Below, piece by piece: positions 21,900 through 35,759 of a DNA stretch of 64,000 nt. Source of the DNA: Heterodera schachtii (taxonomy: Eukaryota; Nematoda; Chromadorea; Rhabditida; Heteroderidae). A program made the position numbers and the translations under genes. The stretch spans positions 1,415,020 to 1,479,019 of the forward strand of contig SIJG01000020.1 of the NCBI GenBank assembly GCA_023374025.1, written 5' to 3'. The notes beneath the pieces were generated by a model that had not been told where the DNA came from, searched no databases, and worked only from the letters and a program-made list of their open reading frames with translations. Positions within the stretch are counted from its first letter, which is position 1. Each line of letters starts with the position of its first letter.

Positions 21900-24800
21900 T
21901 GTATAAACAATGAAAGCGATAAATCTTTTTATCAAATTAATCATAAAAGTCCTATTTATTATTTACTTCAATTCGAAATTTGTATATGCTAAATTATTTA
22001 TTAAAATTAATTAGCATACATAAATTATATAGAAAATATATTAATAAGTACTGTCAAAAATACCTGGTAAGTACTAAGGCATATTTGATTTAGGAATAAT
22101 AAAAGTACATAAAGTATAATTATAATTATTTAAAAGAAAAAAGTAGTTAATTTTAATTAGCAAACTGTTAATTAAATATTAATAAAAAAGAAAGAATATA
22201 AACAGATAAAAATATTCTATTATAATTACCTAATATATAATAAAAAAAATAGAATAATTTTATTAATATTAGAGCAGAAATTTTTTTATCAAGAATACAA
22301 AATATATTTTTTAAATTAAATAAGAAAAAAAATCAAAATATAAAGGAATGTTATAAAGAATGTATAAAAATATAAAAAAGATTATTTTAAAAATATAATA
22401 ACTATTTTGGTTCATATTCTCATGTATTAATAATATATGATGATGTATAATTAATTCTATTAATAAAAACAATAAAATAAAGGATGAAAATTAAAAATTA
22501 ATATACCAAAAGGATAATTAAATGCATATTTCGTGAAAACAAAATAATGCTTTATAAATAATTTATTTCAACTTAATCAATTTAAAATTAATTACATAAT
22601 ACGCAAAAATCCCTGTAAAAAAAATATTATAATAAAGTAAGACAGTAAGTAATTAGGCATTATTTTATTTTTTTGAAAAGCCATAGTGGAAGTCAACGAT
22701 CTCCAAAAGCACAAGGAAAGTAAGACAAAATGTAATAATGAATAAGAAGCTATTTAATTCTAATAAAGATTTAATTGTAGAAATATAAAATATGTGAATT
22801 TAGTTCTAAGGTGCCATTAACATTAATTAGATTGAAAAATATACATCTTCATAAATTAATAAATTTTAACAATATAAATCCAAACAATGTAACATTTATT
22901 GCAAATAATTTCTTTTTTTAAGTTAAATAAGTAAAACGAATAAATGAATCAACGCAAAAATACGCAAAATTTGGATATTGGAACAGTTCAGAGCGTAAAT
23001 GGTTCACAAAGCCGAATTGATCACCGTCCATCCTGAGTGTTTTGACATTTTGCGAACGCTCATGTCGCAAAAATTAAAATATTTATTTTTTAATGAACGG
23101 AGGCATAATTATGCATATAATAATTACTCAATATTGGTATGAAACATATTCGAGATTGGAGATGGCATAAAATACCTAATAATATAATTAAATTAAGCAT
23201 GAAAAATATTGATATTTAATATATTATATTAAAATAAAATGATAAATATTAAAAAATAAGATAAATAGTAAATAAGCAAGAAAAGTAAAATATACTAAAC
23301 CTTAGTTTAAGAAGATTCAAATCTACAAATATATGAAATAATAGTAAATGTAATAGTGAATTCCATTTAATTCAACTTTTTTATAATAATTCGATGAATA
23401 GAAAGAACTCTCTATATTTTTACTTAAGACAGTTTTGAAAATTTTAATAATTTGTTTGAAAGATTTTTTTGTTGAGTTGAAAATATTTCTCTTAAACTTT
23501 TAAAACCTTTTATAAATTCCTCAATGAATTATGTCCTATATTTCATAATAACATTTCATATGTTTTGTGATTTAAATAATAATATTTTAAACTTTCAAAA
23601 TTATAATCATTTCTTTTTGAAGTGAATATTTTCTCAGCTGAATTATTTTAGGAAAAATGGTTTTTGATAAATTTGTTAAGAAAAAATAACAATATATTCA
23701 TTTTGGTTAAATTTTTGAGTATTTCTTATTTTTCGGAATTAAGTCTTATAATTATAGTTTTTCATTTTAACAATTATTAATTTTTCAAGTATTCATCGTT
23801 ATTTTTTTAAATAATTTGTTATTTCATTTAGATGGAATTTATTACAATTTAAATTTTAATATCAAAAATGTAGTTAATTTATCATTTCTAAGTTTTGTCT
23901 TTATGTTAATTGATGCCACTGAAAATACTTGGTATTTTAATGTTCTTTTATTTTTTAAAGATATCAAGATTTTAAATGTGGTTAATTTTGGGAGAAGTTA
24001 TAAATATTTTATGTCAAATATTTTCACTCTGATTGCTTATTTCTTAATATATATTTATTTATTGTTATTCTTTTAAAATATTCGTGGCGATGACATAATG
24101 TAGCAATTTGACCATTGAAGATAAACTTTTTGGCCCGCGAGGTGGCCTCTCCGTAAGTTTTATATTTGATTTATTTCATTACATTTTTATAAACAAATTC
24201 TATCCAATTATTTCTTTTAACTTTAATGTCTTTATTAAAAATCAAAATTATTTTTTCTTATGAATTGTAATTTCAAAGATTTTTATTTATTTATATGTTT
24301 TAATAAGTGAAGCGCGATGTGGTTCTTATCCTATTGTGCAAAAAATAGTTTTTTTTTTTGAATTTATATCATTATTTGTTTAATTTAAGTTTCTGAAATT
24401 TTAAGTGTAATTGTGATAAATTAATAAAGTTTTTACATAAATTTAAATATTTAAAACACATGTAATGTTAATTTTTATTACATAAATTTAAATATATAAA
24501 ACACATGTAATGTTAATTAAAAATCTTTAAATAATATAAAAACTTTTTTTATACCACCTAGATGACAGCATGCTGTGTTATGGAAACTACAGATTCTACA
24601 ACTTATTTTAAAATAATAAATTATTAATATTCAAGAATTTGAAATAAATAGCAATAATAACAATAATAATTAATAATTAAATAAAAAAATATTTATGCAG
24701 AACTGAATTAAAAAATAGCATAAAAACAGATAAAATGATGAAAACATCAATAATCTAAATTATAACAAAGAAAATTAAATATAATGACCTTAAATTTCTT

Positions 24801-25070
24801 TAAATATATTTACCGGAATTACTTTATTTAAAAGTGAGTTATTTCATTTCTACCATTCCTCAATTTTACCTATCAATAATTTTAAAAATTTTCTGAAAAT
24901 AAGAAATAATTTAAAATTTGAAACTTTTTAGAATGGTGGAAGAGACTTTATTGAATGAGTTGGCTTAATGCATTTATAAACAAATTTAAAAATAAAAAAA
25001 AGTTTGCAGAATAATTAACTAAGCATGGAAAAACAGTCTTTAAAAGGTTTACATTTTGTAAATTAAAGGT
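21900..25070. other. A+T-rich DNA, no supported gene
   Basis: Low-complexity sequence. A balanced island lies at about 22,985-23,065. A 45-bp tandem duplication is at 24,433-24,516 (TTACATAAATTTAAATAT ... CACATGTAATGTTAATT, twice). An 86-codon frame at 23,816-24,076 begins at TTG and is a run of A/T-type codons without domain character. Confidence 0.4.
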
Positions 25071-25071
25071 A

Positions 25072-25395
25072 TTAAATGAAATAGATTATATGATGTAAAA
25101 AGCAATCTATTACACAAGATATAATCGGGATTAATTGGATATGAAAGGGATTAGCAAATCCATTCAAGCAGGCGATAGCTTTCGCCAAATACTGCCTGAC
25201 GATGCGTACGAGAAGAAGGCACAATTTTACACAACTTTTTTTGCCATGAATATAGGATAGAAGAAAATAACTTACGGAATATTTATTAAAATAGCAAGAA
25301 ATTAAAAGATTGTGGTTTCTAAAATTATATAAAATAATAATGGAAAAACTAATTGTTTGGACAGTTATAACCAAAATAGAATAAAATAATAACAA
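25072..25395 (-). other. 107-codon open frame over a GC island; possible exon
   Basis: This minus-strand frame is long for A+T-rich DNA, but its start is TTG. Its middle (about 25,130-25,235) is an island of balanced composition encoding VRQYLAKAIACLNGFANPFHI. An acceptor-like CGCATCGTCAG precedes GCAGTATTTGG. The peptide superficially resembles a class A receptor seventh helix (N...NP), but the match is short and the tyrosine of NPxxY is absent. The plus strand of the same island is also open (ATG at about 25,141, 40 codons). Unassigned; a chance opening or a gene relic are both possible. Confidence 0.2.
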
Positions 25396-25399
25396 ATTG

Positions 25400-28300
25400 T
25401 AAATGATAAATTGTAAGCTATATAGATAAATAAAAAACGGATACTAAGGTTAGATAAAAATAAAATTGCGCTGTCCATTTAAAAAGTTTAGCAAATTAAA
25501 ATTTTTGTTTATAATTTCGTCTCCCAAAGATTAGCATTTTTGTGAAGGAAATTTTTTTAAATTTTGATTAAGATTGATGGAGAAAAAATAGTAATTAAAT
25601 GTTTAACTTCATATATTATAAGGAAATAAAAAAATCAAAATAATATAAAAATCAAAATACGAAAAAATACTCTAAATGTTAAAGATTGAACGTTGTTATA
25701 CTATGTCAATTTATTTACAAAATAATTAAAAATTATGAATAGTCTTATTCTTTGAACTAATATAAATTATATTTATACATCAAAGATAAAAAAAATTTCA
25801 TTAATTAATTTTCAAAATAAATACTTAATTATGGATCATTAGTAAATATTTGCGCTACAGGACTGACTTATTCTAGTAAGAAATCTAAACTTTAATATTC
25901 TAATAAAAAAAAAAGTAAAAATAAGGAATATCAGAGAAAAAGAAAAATCAAGCGTATAAAAATAAAGTGCTTTATAATATAGATTTTTCATGAAAAACTT
26001 ATAAAGAAAATATTAGTTTTATTATGACATGATACAAATTTTTACTGATAAAAAAACTATTTAAATGAAGATATTAATAAACGAATGGAATAAAAAATTG
26101 CAAACAATTATTGAGTCGATGAGCTTGGTGAAGTTCAGAACGCTGTTCAGGAACTGATTCAGCGCACCAATCCTCCTCAAAAATTTAAAATCCGGCTAAT
26201 ATAATGACTTGTTCAAAAACCTAATAATAAACTATTAAAAGGATGTATTTTACTTTTAGGTAATATATTAAATAATAATTCAAAAACTTAAATGTAAATA
26301 AAAAAGAAAAACTTTATTTAAGGGAAGAGAAAAAATTTATGATCTTCTCTTACTTTGAAACAATATTCAGAAATATAAAATTAATTCAAACATTAAAGAA
26401 ATTATTATAATTTAGTTAATTCCTGTTTTGTTCTGCTGATATTATAAAACTGAAAACATGCAATTCAGTTTTCATATAAAATTTTGCTTTTTTACGCGTT
26501 TTGATTTAACGCCCCAAACTCATTAATTAAAATGTTCTTAAATATTTTAATAATTTTAATTCTGAAATTCCTAAGTGAAAAGCGCTTATTAGAACCATAT
26601 GAAAAAATAAATTTTTTTTTTTAAAATTCTTTCTTTGGTTAATTTTATCAACAAACTTTAACTTTTTCAGATAAGAGAAGACATTGGCCAATTCGACGGG
26701 AAAATTAATTATTTAAATGGTAAACATTAGATTCAAAGAATCAATTATTATAATTTCATCGAGATTACCACTCCATGCATTCTTCTCAGCAAAATATGTG
26801 AATTTTATTATTTATTAAATATTCACTTTGATGGCTTTGAAATACTGTTCATGAAAATTTTAGTTGTATTTTATAAATTTATTTAAATAACAGCGCATAG
26901 ACTTGGGTTTTTAAAGGTTATTTATTTTTTATGATTATTCCATTTTATATCATTCATATTCTTAAAATTTGCACTAATATTTTTTTAAATAAAATACTTT
27001 TTATATATTAATAAAATATCATGAGATTTATAAACTACTTTTTCATTATAATTATATGCACATTAGTTCGTTTTTCTATAGTAAATATTATTTTGTTGGT
27101 ATTTTTTTATGTTTTAAATCGAATTATTTTTTCTGTAAAAGTTAAATATTACTTTTAAATTGGTCCAATGGCGTCAATGTTTGCACAAAAAATGAATGGT
27201 TTTTACATCAACGATCGCATCATATTCTTAATATTTATCATTTAATATTTTAAATTATTGTTTTTATATTTACTTTATTTCTAAACAAATTTGGAATTTT
27301 CTTTTCATTTAGTCATGCAAAACGTACATATATTAACTGGTTTTATTCTTATTTTAAATTTTTTGTTTTTTAAAATTTTTTGCCAATTACTTTTAATTCT
27401 TTCTACAATAAATATTTCAAGCATATTCTTTTTATATTATTTAGATTTAATTTCTAAATTGTACCAAAATTTTTATTTTGGTTACATGTAATAACAAGCA
27501 AGTTAATTATCGTTTTGTATTTTGATTTGAGATTGCTCCAATACATTACAATTTTTTTCATCTATCATATTTTTATAGGCACGCATTATGAATTTATGAA
27601 TATATATTTTTACGTGTTTTTGATATTGTTTATCATTTGTTTATTAAACCAATTTTTTTTTTGCTTATTTGTGAATTTGTTTGGTAGTGAATTTAGGTGT
27701 AATTTATTTATTGTTTGAGTGCAATTGTTCTAGGGGTGCCATGGAATTTATATAAATTTAAATAATATGACTTATAAAAAAGATTTTTGAATAAGAGGAC
27801 TGTTAAAAACAATAATAAAATAATGATTTTTAATTATTTTTTTAAAGAGGAATAAAATCATAACCTTGTTCTCTATAATTTTTTTAATCATGCAAAGATA
27901 CCATGCTGGCAATATATTTAGCAACGGCACACATTTAATTTAATTGCATAAAAGAATAATTGAAAATTTCTCAATAAATATATATAATTTTTTGATATAA
28001 TTACTGGGAATACTTTTTGTTTTTGTTATAAAATTAAAAGAATTTATTCATGTTTTATAAATCTCTACATAAACTAATTTTATTTTTTATCTTTCCTCGA
28101 GTATTTTCTTTTTGTAAATATTTTAACAAATTACGAGTAAGGAAGGGTTTTAATTGCTTTTTTTAAGTTAATTTATATATAAGTAGATCATTACTTATCC
28201 TCATTGATTAGGTTATACCGTAAACCGAAAATTTTTTTCTTGATTAAACCCGGTAAAGTTTGATAGTTTTGTAAGATTTTTAAAGCAAATTTTATAATTA

Positions 28301-31300
28301 TAGTTAAAAATTAAATATTTTAAATTTTTACTTTAGGTATAAATATTAATTATTTGAAAATCGGATATTATAATTTATTGTTATTATAGATGGAGTTTAT
28401 TATGTTTTTGTTGTGAATAAATTAAATTTAAGCATTTATTTGTACGTTGTTTTATTTCTTATTAAAATTTACCAAATAACTGTTTTTAGCAAATTCAATT
28501 GTCATTTTGTAAATCTTTTGTTCGAATTTTCGAATGTATCCATAAATAGAATAAACATAAAGAATTAAAACAGGTCACATAACAGGAAAATAATTGGAGA
28601 ATAAATTTGGAGAAAATGAGTAATAAATTTATTCAAAAATTCCTAAATTATAAAAGCTTTATGCTATTGATTTGATTCTTCAATAAATAAAAGCAAAGAA
28701 ATTAGGATCAAAAGTGTAAAATGGAAAATCAATTTGTGCGCTGTGTAGGGTGGGGAAGGGGGGGGGGGATTAAAAGAATAAATGGCCATCAATTTGTTTG
28801 CTTTTGCAAAAGAAATGAATTTTGTTTTAATTATCGGACAAACAATTGAAATAAACAAATTATTCTTAACCGTGAATTATTGTAAGATTTAAATACATTT
28901 ATTATGTTAAATTGGAATGCAATAACAAAAATTTTTACCGCATTTAAAAAAACAACAAATACAAAGATAACTTCAAATGGCAAAGATCCAAAATTTTAAT
29001 TTAGGTTAATTAAAATCAAAAATTAAATAAAAATGATGGTTCAATCAAGTGTACAGTGAATAGAAACTTAGAGGACAATTAATGCCAGAATAATAATTAT
29101 TTTATTAATTATCTAATATTAATTTTTATTTCATTATTTTATCATTTCTTATTAAATGTTATTTTTAATAAAAACAACAAAAAAATTATATATTTTTTAT
29201 AACAGAATTTTTGCATTAGATAAAATTTTTAATTGAGTTATATTTATAGAGTTTATTGTCTATGAAGTTTTGCGTTGTATCAAAATTCGGTAAAATGCTC
29301 AGTATTAATTTGAAAAAATAATTTTGTTTATTTTTTATAATCCGTTCAATTTTAATATTAAAATGTGTTTATGTAAAAATTAACATTTTATAGTTAGCAA
29401 CAATTCGGCGATTAATTAGTTTGGTTTGAGAATATGACTTAAAAATAATTTAATAAAAATTCATTCTCAAGTTAAATAATTCAATAATGTACATTAAAAA
29501 GATCAATAATGGAAGAAATTAAAATTTATTCAGTTATAATAAATTTTAATTTTTTTAAACCAATAGATAATTAAATTTATTGATAAAAGTAAACACAAAA
29601 AATCTTGTGTCATGCTTTATTGCCGAAATTTTTTCCAACTTTTTAATATTATAAATATTTTAAATAAGTTTTTTTGCATTTACAATGTTTTGAATTTTTA
29701 CAAAAGATTATTATTCAATAAAAGTCTGCTTCGTTTTTTAAAATGCATTTTGGACTAACAAATATGAATTGCTGTTGAATGGAAGATAAAAATTTTGATT
29801 TATTTTATTATTGTAAAATTTTTAATGATAATTTTAAAAAGATTTTTAATCTATTGTTTTTTTGGTTTTCTTCCTTTTATTTTTTTACAAGAAAAAATTG
29901 TTTTAGTTTAATAACCTTCACAAATTTTCACATTTTACTATGACTTTACGTTTTAAAGTTTATGGTAATTTTATCTCAATAATAAATTTCTTTTATGATT
30001 TGTCTATTATATTATTTCTTAAACATATTTTTCTTTTACAACTTTGGTTTGTTACAATATCACTTTTAAAAATTTAATTTAATTATATTTGTTTTTATTT
30101 GTTTTCTGTCAAAATTACAGATAAATCATCTTTGAAAGTTATTTCAAGCATTTATGAATTTTTCTTATAAAAAATAAACACCTTGTTAAAAATTTCCTTG
30201 CAAAAGCTGCCAAAAAAATATTGTTCAAAAATAATTTATTATTTAATTTTCCACTAATTTATATTTTTAAATTTTATTGTTATAAAGCTTTACCAAAATT
30301 TGAATGTTTCAAATTAATTAAATATTAAATTGTATGGTACCAAACAATTGGCGCAATCCGCCAAAAATGGAAAGTTAAGGTTTATGTTAGTAACTGTAAG
30401 TTAATTTGTCTGACAAAAAAAATCACGACCAAATATTTTCTAATAAAGCTGAGTAAAATAATTTAACGATTATAATATAAATATTATATATATAATTTAC
30501 ATTGTGGTCACTGTTATATGAGAAGTAAATATAGCTAAAAGATTTTTAGAGAATTGGACTCATCCTTGGAATGAATAAACCAAAAAATATCATTAAAAAT
30601 AAGGCTATTTTTCAATTTTCTTGATGAGAGAAAAAAAAATAATGATAAAAATGAAACAATTATTGATAAATTATTCACTATTATAAAAATTTGCCAAAGC
30701 GAGGTAAAAAACAAAAATTTAACGTCTTCTAATATTCAAGATAATAATAAATTATTTAAAACATAAAAAAGTTTTAGTATTTAAAGGTTAATTTTAAGTT
30801 CATCAAATGCTACTAAAAGCTATCTTTAGTGATTAAATAATTTTAAAGTGTCTTTAATATTAATGAAATTTTTTTGTCGATTAAAATTCATGCAATATAA
30901 AATTAAATAATATTAAATATTATATATATATTATGTGTGGAAAATAAATAATATTTTTGGTATACAAAACAAAAATCATTTATTGATTGAAGACATTTTG
31001 ATTGCTTTTGTTATGATTATTATTTTTGCATTTTTTGTTCAAAAAATTTTTTGCATGAAAAGCGAGCATTTTTTATGCAACGACCTAGTAATTGTGATCT
31101 TAAGTAAAATCCAGTACTTAGAAACCAAGTAATTAAAAAAATAAATTATTGCGCTAATAAGTTGAAATTTAACCAAAAATGCTATTCTTAGTAAATCAAA
31201 TTCACAATAACTTAAATGATAAAGATTAAATAAATTATTTATTTGAGACATAAAATTTTTAAATGAAAAACAAAGTAAACTACCTCGAATAAATTCTGTG

Positions 31301-32880
31301 AGTATTGAAATTTCTATGTTCATTTAATTCTTTCATAATTTATGTACATTATGTTAAATTTTAGGCATTGATGTTGCAAAAATAATATTTGAAAAACGCT
31401 TCTTCTTTAAAATTATATTGTAAATATTTTCCTATTTATTTTACTATTTTAATTAAAAAGCGTAATGATTTTTTTAGAAAATATAATTTAATTATTTTTA
31501 TTTTTTCTCTTAATATTAAAAAATTTCATAACTAAATAATTTATAATATTAAAATTTAGATTGATATGAAATTACTATATTTTTTTTTCATGCTTATTCA
31601 TCATATGAAAATCAGCTCATTTCCTTGAAGAATAAAATAACTATATTTTTTATTATTTATAGTTGTTTTTATGTACTTACAAAATTAGAACTTTAAATAC
31701 TTTTATAAAATATTTCAATATATAAACTATTACTTTATATATTGTTTTTTAATTTAGTTATATTGGCAATATATTTTACACATTCAATTATTTTGGGGTT
31801 TTTTTGGAATAAATATATAATTTTTTATCGATGATTAAGTATTTTTAAAGAACTTTATATTTAAAATTGGTAGAAATTGATCAATGTCATATACTAACTA
31901 AGATGTAGATGACTTTTTTTTTGCTTTTTTGTCCTTCGTGAGATTAAGACAGACTTTTCTAATTACAAGCAGAATGAATTTAGACCTCAATTCATAAATC
32001 ATAATTATGAATTATTGGAGCAGTTTCAGACAATTTCTCTTAGTGAGATGTTTAAATTTTAAAATACAAAGAATGTAAAATTATAAAAGTATTTTAATTA
32101 AAATTCTTACAGCAAGTTTTAAATATTGCATATTAGATACAGGATAAAGTAAAATTTAATAAATTACACCAAAAACTGTAAATCAATTTAATTCTCTACC
32201 GCCGTTCAGGCGAAATAAAATGCAAGACAACAAAAAAGTAAATAGTTCGCAGAAGAAATGCCAAATGTACCTAAAATTTGCATGAATGAAAAAATAATAA
32301 TTTGGTGCCAAAAAGCAAACAAAAGGAAGATTATAAATAGAGGATAAACTTTTCATTTAAATAAATAAATTAGTCAAAAAAAAAATTATAAAACTTTAAA
32401 AATTTTATAAATTTTTATCCAACTGCCTAAAGCTGATTTTTTATACATGTACTTTTTGTATAAATCTTCCCACAAGCGATAAGTAGTCTTTCTTTTTGTT
32501 TAAATTTTTATATTACAAGAATAAAAACAAAATATTAATTTATACAATAAAAATAAACTAATCACTCAATTAATAAAATATGCAATTAACTAAGCGTTTC
32601 TTTTTTATATTATATATAAAAGGAATTTTTTAAACTTTATTAAAAGTGTTAGCGAAGAAATAAATAATCAAATATAATCTACTTGCGCTCCTTTAGTGAT
32701 TTATAAGGCACCTGAGCAGAGGGTAACAGTGAATGGGACAAGAATTAATTAAACAGAAATTGAAGATGAATTAATTTTTTTTAAAGAATTCAACGATATA
32801 TTGATAAATAATTGATGCTATCACTGATTTTAAATTTTTCTAAAAAAAAATATAAAGATTAAAAATCCACATAAATATAT
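25400..32880. other. A+T-rich DNA with one notable island, no supported gene
   Basis: Low-complexity A/T sequence. The island at about 26,110-26,192 is open on both strands. Its minus-strand frame (RIGALNQFLNSVLNFTKLID) uses several C-ending codons, and its plus-strand frame reads VDELGEVQNAVQELIQRT. Neither is recognised. A G run lies near 28,750-28,770, and a small island at 32,690-32,745. Frames of 60-94 codons here are A/T-codon openings. Confidence 0.3.
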
Positions 32881-32889
32881 ATAATTCAA

Positions 32890-33240
32890 ATATTGATTTT
32901 GTCAAGGCGTTTGATTATGTTCCAATTGATTTATTACTCTATAAAATCAAAAAAATAGGAAATTAAACTAATTTATTTTTAATTCGGAGTTTTAAGATTA
33001 AATTAGCGATGAATTGTCAGAAAGTTTCAAAATATTTTCGGTAGTGCCCCAGGGAAGTGTCTTAAGGCCATTACTCTTTTTAATTTTTATAAATGATCTG
33101 CCGTCCTTTATTACAAATGAAGCGGCATCAGTTGGCTAAAAATGTATGCCGACGATGTTAAATTATATTATGCCTATAGAAATGATGACTATTCGAATTA
33201 GTTGGATAAAGCGATTGAGGCTTTGGAAAATGGTCAAAAA
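32890..33240 (+). pseudogene. Decayed non-LTR (LINE) reverse transcriptase fragment
   Basis: Three pieces of one reverse transcriptase domain follow in the right order but in different frames and with stops. First is FVKAFDYVPIDLLLYKIKKIG (32,898-32,960). Next is VVPQGSVLRPLLFLIFINDLP, beginning near 33,040. Last is the catalytic box MYADDVKLYYAY, near 33,148-33,183, followed by LDKAIEALE. The PQGS...FINDLP and YADD motifs are typical of Jockey/CR1/RTE-like LINEs, which copy RNA into target DNA. At least two frameshifts and several stops show it is dead. The ends of the element were not found. Confidence 0.85.
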
Positions 33241-33244
33241 TAAA

Positions 33245-34500
33245 ATAGAAAATAATAATATAAAAATTATAAACAAAATAGAAGTAAATTGTAATTGCTT
33301 ATAGTTAAAAAATATTAAAATATAACAACTTTAGTTTTTCCGAGAATTAATCAATAAATTTCATAAGCAAATTTTATAAATTCATATGTGGCAGTGTTAG
33401 TGAAATGCTTAATATCGTAGTCGTCTTCGATAGAAATGAAGCTTTTTATGCAAAGTAAAACATAAATATTTCATAAAAATAAATTAATATATAAAATGGT
33501 AATGTATTGCGTTCAAAATGATTCAGAAATTTAATTTATTAATCTCAATTTATAAATTCAAATTCGGACACCTTTTTTTAAGTGGCTTTAGTTAAAAATT
33601 CAATATAAATTACTGAATATTGAAAAATTACACAGCAGCGTGCTTTTCCACTATAAACTGATTGATATTTAAAATAGCGCTAATTCTGATTTAAAATTGA
33701 AATGATTCACTTTTTATTTTGTAAATGTTTAAATACTTTAACTTGATGGAATATTTCATTAAAATATTGGAATGATACACATTTATTTTGATTTTTGTAT
33801 TTTTTTTTTATAATTTAACTCATGCGTGGTGGTTTATTTTTTTGAGGTGGTTTCATCTAGGCATTATTTGCTTAATTTCACATTTAGTTTTATTCATGTA
33901 TCATCTCATCAAGATTTTTGCATTTTGCAAATTTGTTTATAGATAATTAAAATTTAATAACAATTTCTAATGTTTTGGATTTTAATATTATTTCCTATAT
34001 CTTTTGTATTCGTATTATAAATTATATTAAATATCAAGTGTACTTAATTTTACTAAAATCGTCAACGCTTTCTCCTTTCTTAACGAAGCTCACTTTAAAG
34101 ATTTTTACTTCAATAAATATTATATTGTTTTATTATTTATTTATTAAATTGTTTTAATATTAAATTATTTTCAAATTGATAAATACATTTAGAATCTAAT
34201 GCGCTACTTTTCAATGAAATGATGCTCCGTCTTTATTTACTGTCTGGGAGAGATACTACTCTACGTTACAGTAACAAATTCCTTTTTTTAATTATATTTA
34301 ATTTTTAAATTCTACAATTTTTACTATTATTAGTGAATTACATTAAAAAGTGTTCATTAAATGAATTTATTTTTGAACAACAGATAAAACCTTTTTATAT
34401 TCTCAATTTGACTTTCAATTTTTTGAATAATTAAAACATTAATAAATCCAATGACCACGAAATGCAAATATTTTTTATATAAATAAAAAATTTGATTATT
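33245..34500. other. A+T-rich DNA, nothing seen
   Basis: Low-complexity sequence following the LINE relic. The 60-codon frame at 33,975-34,157 begins at TTG and lacks any recognisable feature. Confidence 0.4.
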
Positions 34501-34505
34501 CAAGT

Positions 34506-34790
34506 TTATATTGTCTATAAAAAATTAACAGTAATATTTGTTCATTAAGGAATAGTAGGATTTGTTAGCATTTTTACATACTTTAAATTAAGTTACTAAT
34601 AATCATATGTGTTCTTAATGTAGGTTATCAAATAATTATTTGCAAAAAAATTATATTATTTTTAATGTCAAGAATAAATTTTACTCATATCCATGCCAAA
34701 GTATGTATTTAAAAGCGTGAAGTGATCTCATTTTCTCTACCCTCTATTGTTTTTTTTATTAAAATTTTTATTTATTTTTGTTATGGTATA
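34506..34790 (-). repeat. Dispersed repeat A, copy 1
   Basis: The reverse complement of this segment recurs at 43,819-43,948 (its two ends, with the middle missing) and at 45,288-45,422. Shared blocks are CATACTTTGGCATGGATATG, AGGGTAGAGAAAATGAG and AAATCCTACTATTCCTTAAT. There is no coding content. It is the most complete copy in the window. Confidence 0.8.
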
Positions 34791-35573
34791 CATAAGAATT
34801 TAATACATGTTTTATTTTAATTCTCTTTAAACAATTAGATGATTTTATATCAATGAGTATTATTAATAGTCTCTTATTTCAGAGTAATTGTGGTTTATTT
34901 AATTATATTATATTTTTTATTTTTACTCGTTTTTCTTTTGGTTTTTTCATGAATTCCACACCGGTTAAACGGTTACTTGCCTTCTCCATTAAAAGTTGTT
35001 AATTTTCATTGTCAGAAATTTTATTATATCTTTTATTTACCTCAACATTTTTAATTTATAATATACTTTTAAATAAATTATTTTCAAATTCTATAAATAT
35101 TTTATTCATTCATAACACTACAAAGTATTTAATAATATTTTATTGTTGCATATCTAATAAATTATTTGTCTTGATCTCCTTCAAAGGATTAAACCTGCTT
35201 CAGGATAAACAAATTAATTTTGACCTTACATTCTTTCTTCAATAAATGAAATAGTATAGTATTTGTAATAATTTGCCGTTAACTTCATTTATTTAAAATA
35301 ATTAAATTTAATTAAAATTAAGGGCTAAATTGGAATCATATATTGTTAAGCGTTTCATTTATATCATTAAAGAAACTCTGTTGTTTTTTTTATATAATTT
35401 ACACCGAATGACGTCACATTCATTAAATTTATGAACATATTGATGAATTCTCGGCGATGGTGTTCAAAGGTATTCTGGTGTTTTTGTGTTCAATATCTTC
35501 AAAAACATTATTTATATTCATTCTTTTGTTTTATGTATAATTGGGCTTTTGTAATTTCAATAATTGTTCGTTT

Positions 35574-35757
35574 AGAATCCAGGTCGGATAAAAACAATTT
35601 GCCAGACTAAACGGACCCCTTGACAAAAACTGCCAGACTAAACCGAGCCCACCGTTAATAAATGAATAAGCAATAAATTTCTGATGAATAAAAAGTCACA
35701 CACTGAAAAAATATTTCGCCATAAATTTTAAAATTTTGGTGTTTTTGTTACATAGCA
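35574..35757 (+). repeat. Dispersed repeat B, copy 1
   Basis: A direct, closely similar copy lies at 45,632-45,778. Shared words include TTTGCCAGACTAAACCGAGC and AAAAGTCACACACTGAAAAA. This copy has an extra internal block (GGACCCCTTGACAAAAACTGCCAGACTAAAC), which looks like a partial tandem duplication of the CCAGACTAAAC motif. Confidence 0.85.
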
Positions 35758-35759
35758 TT

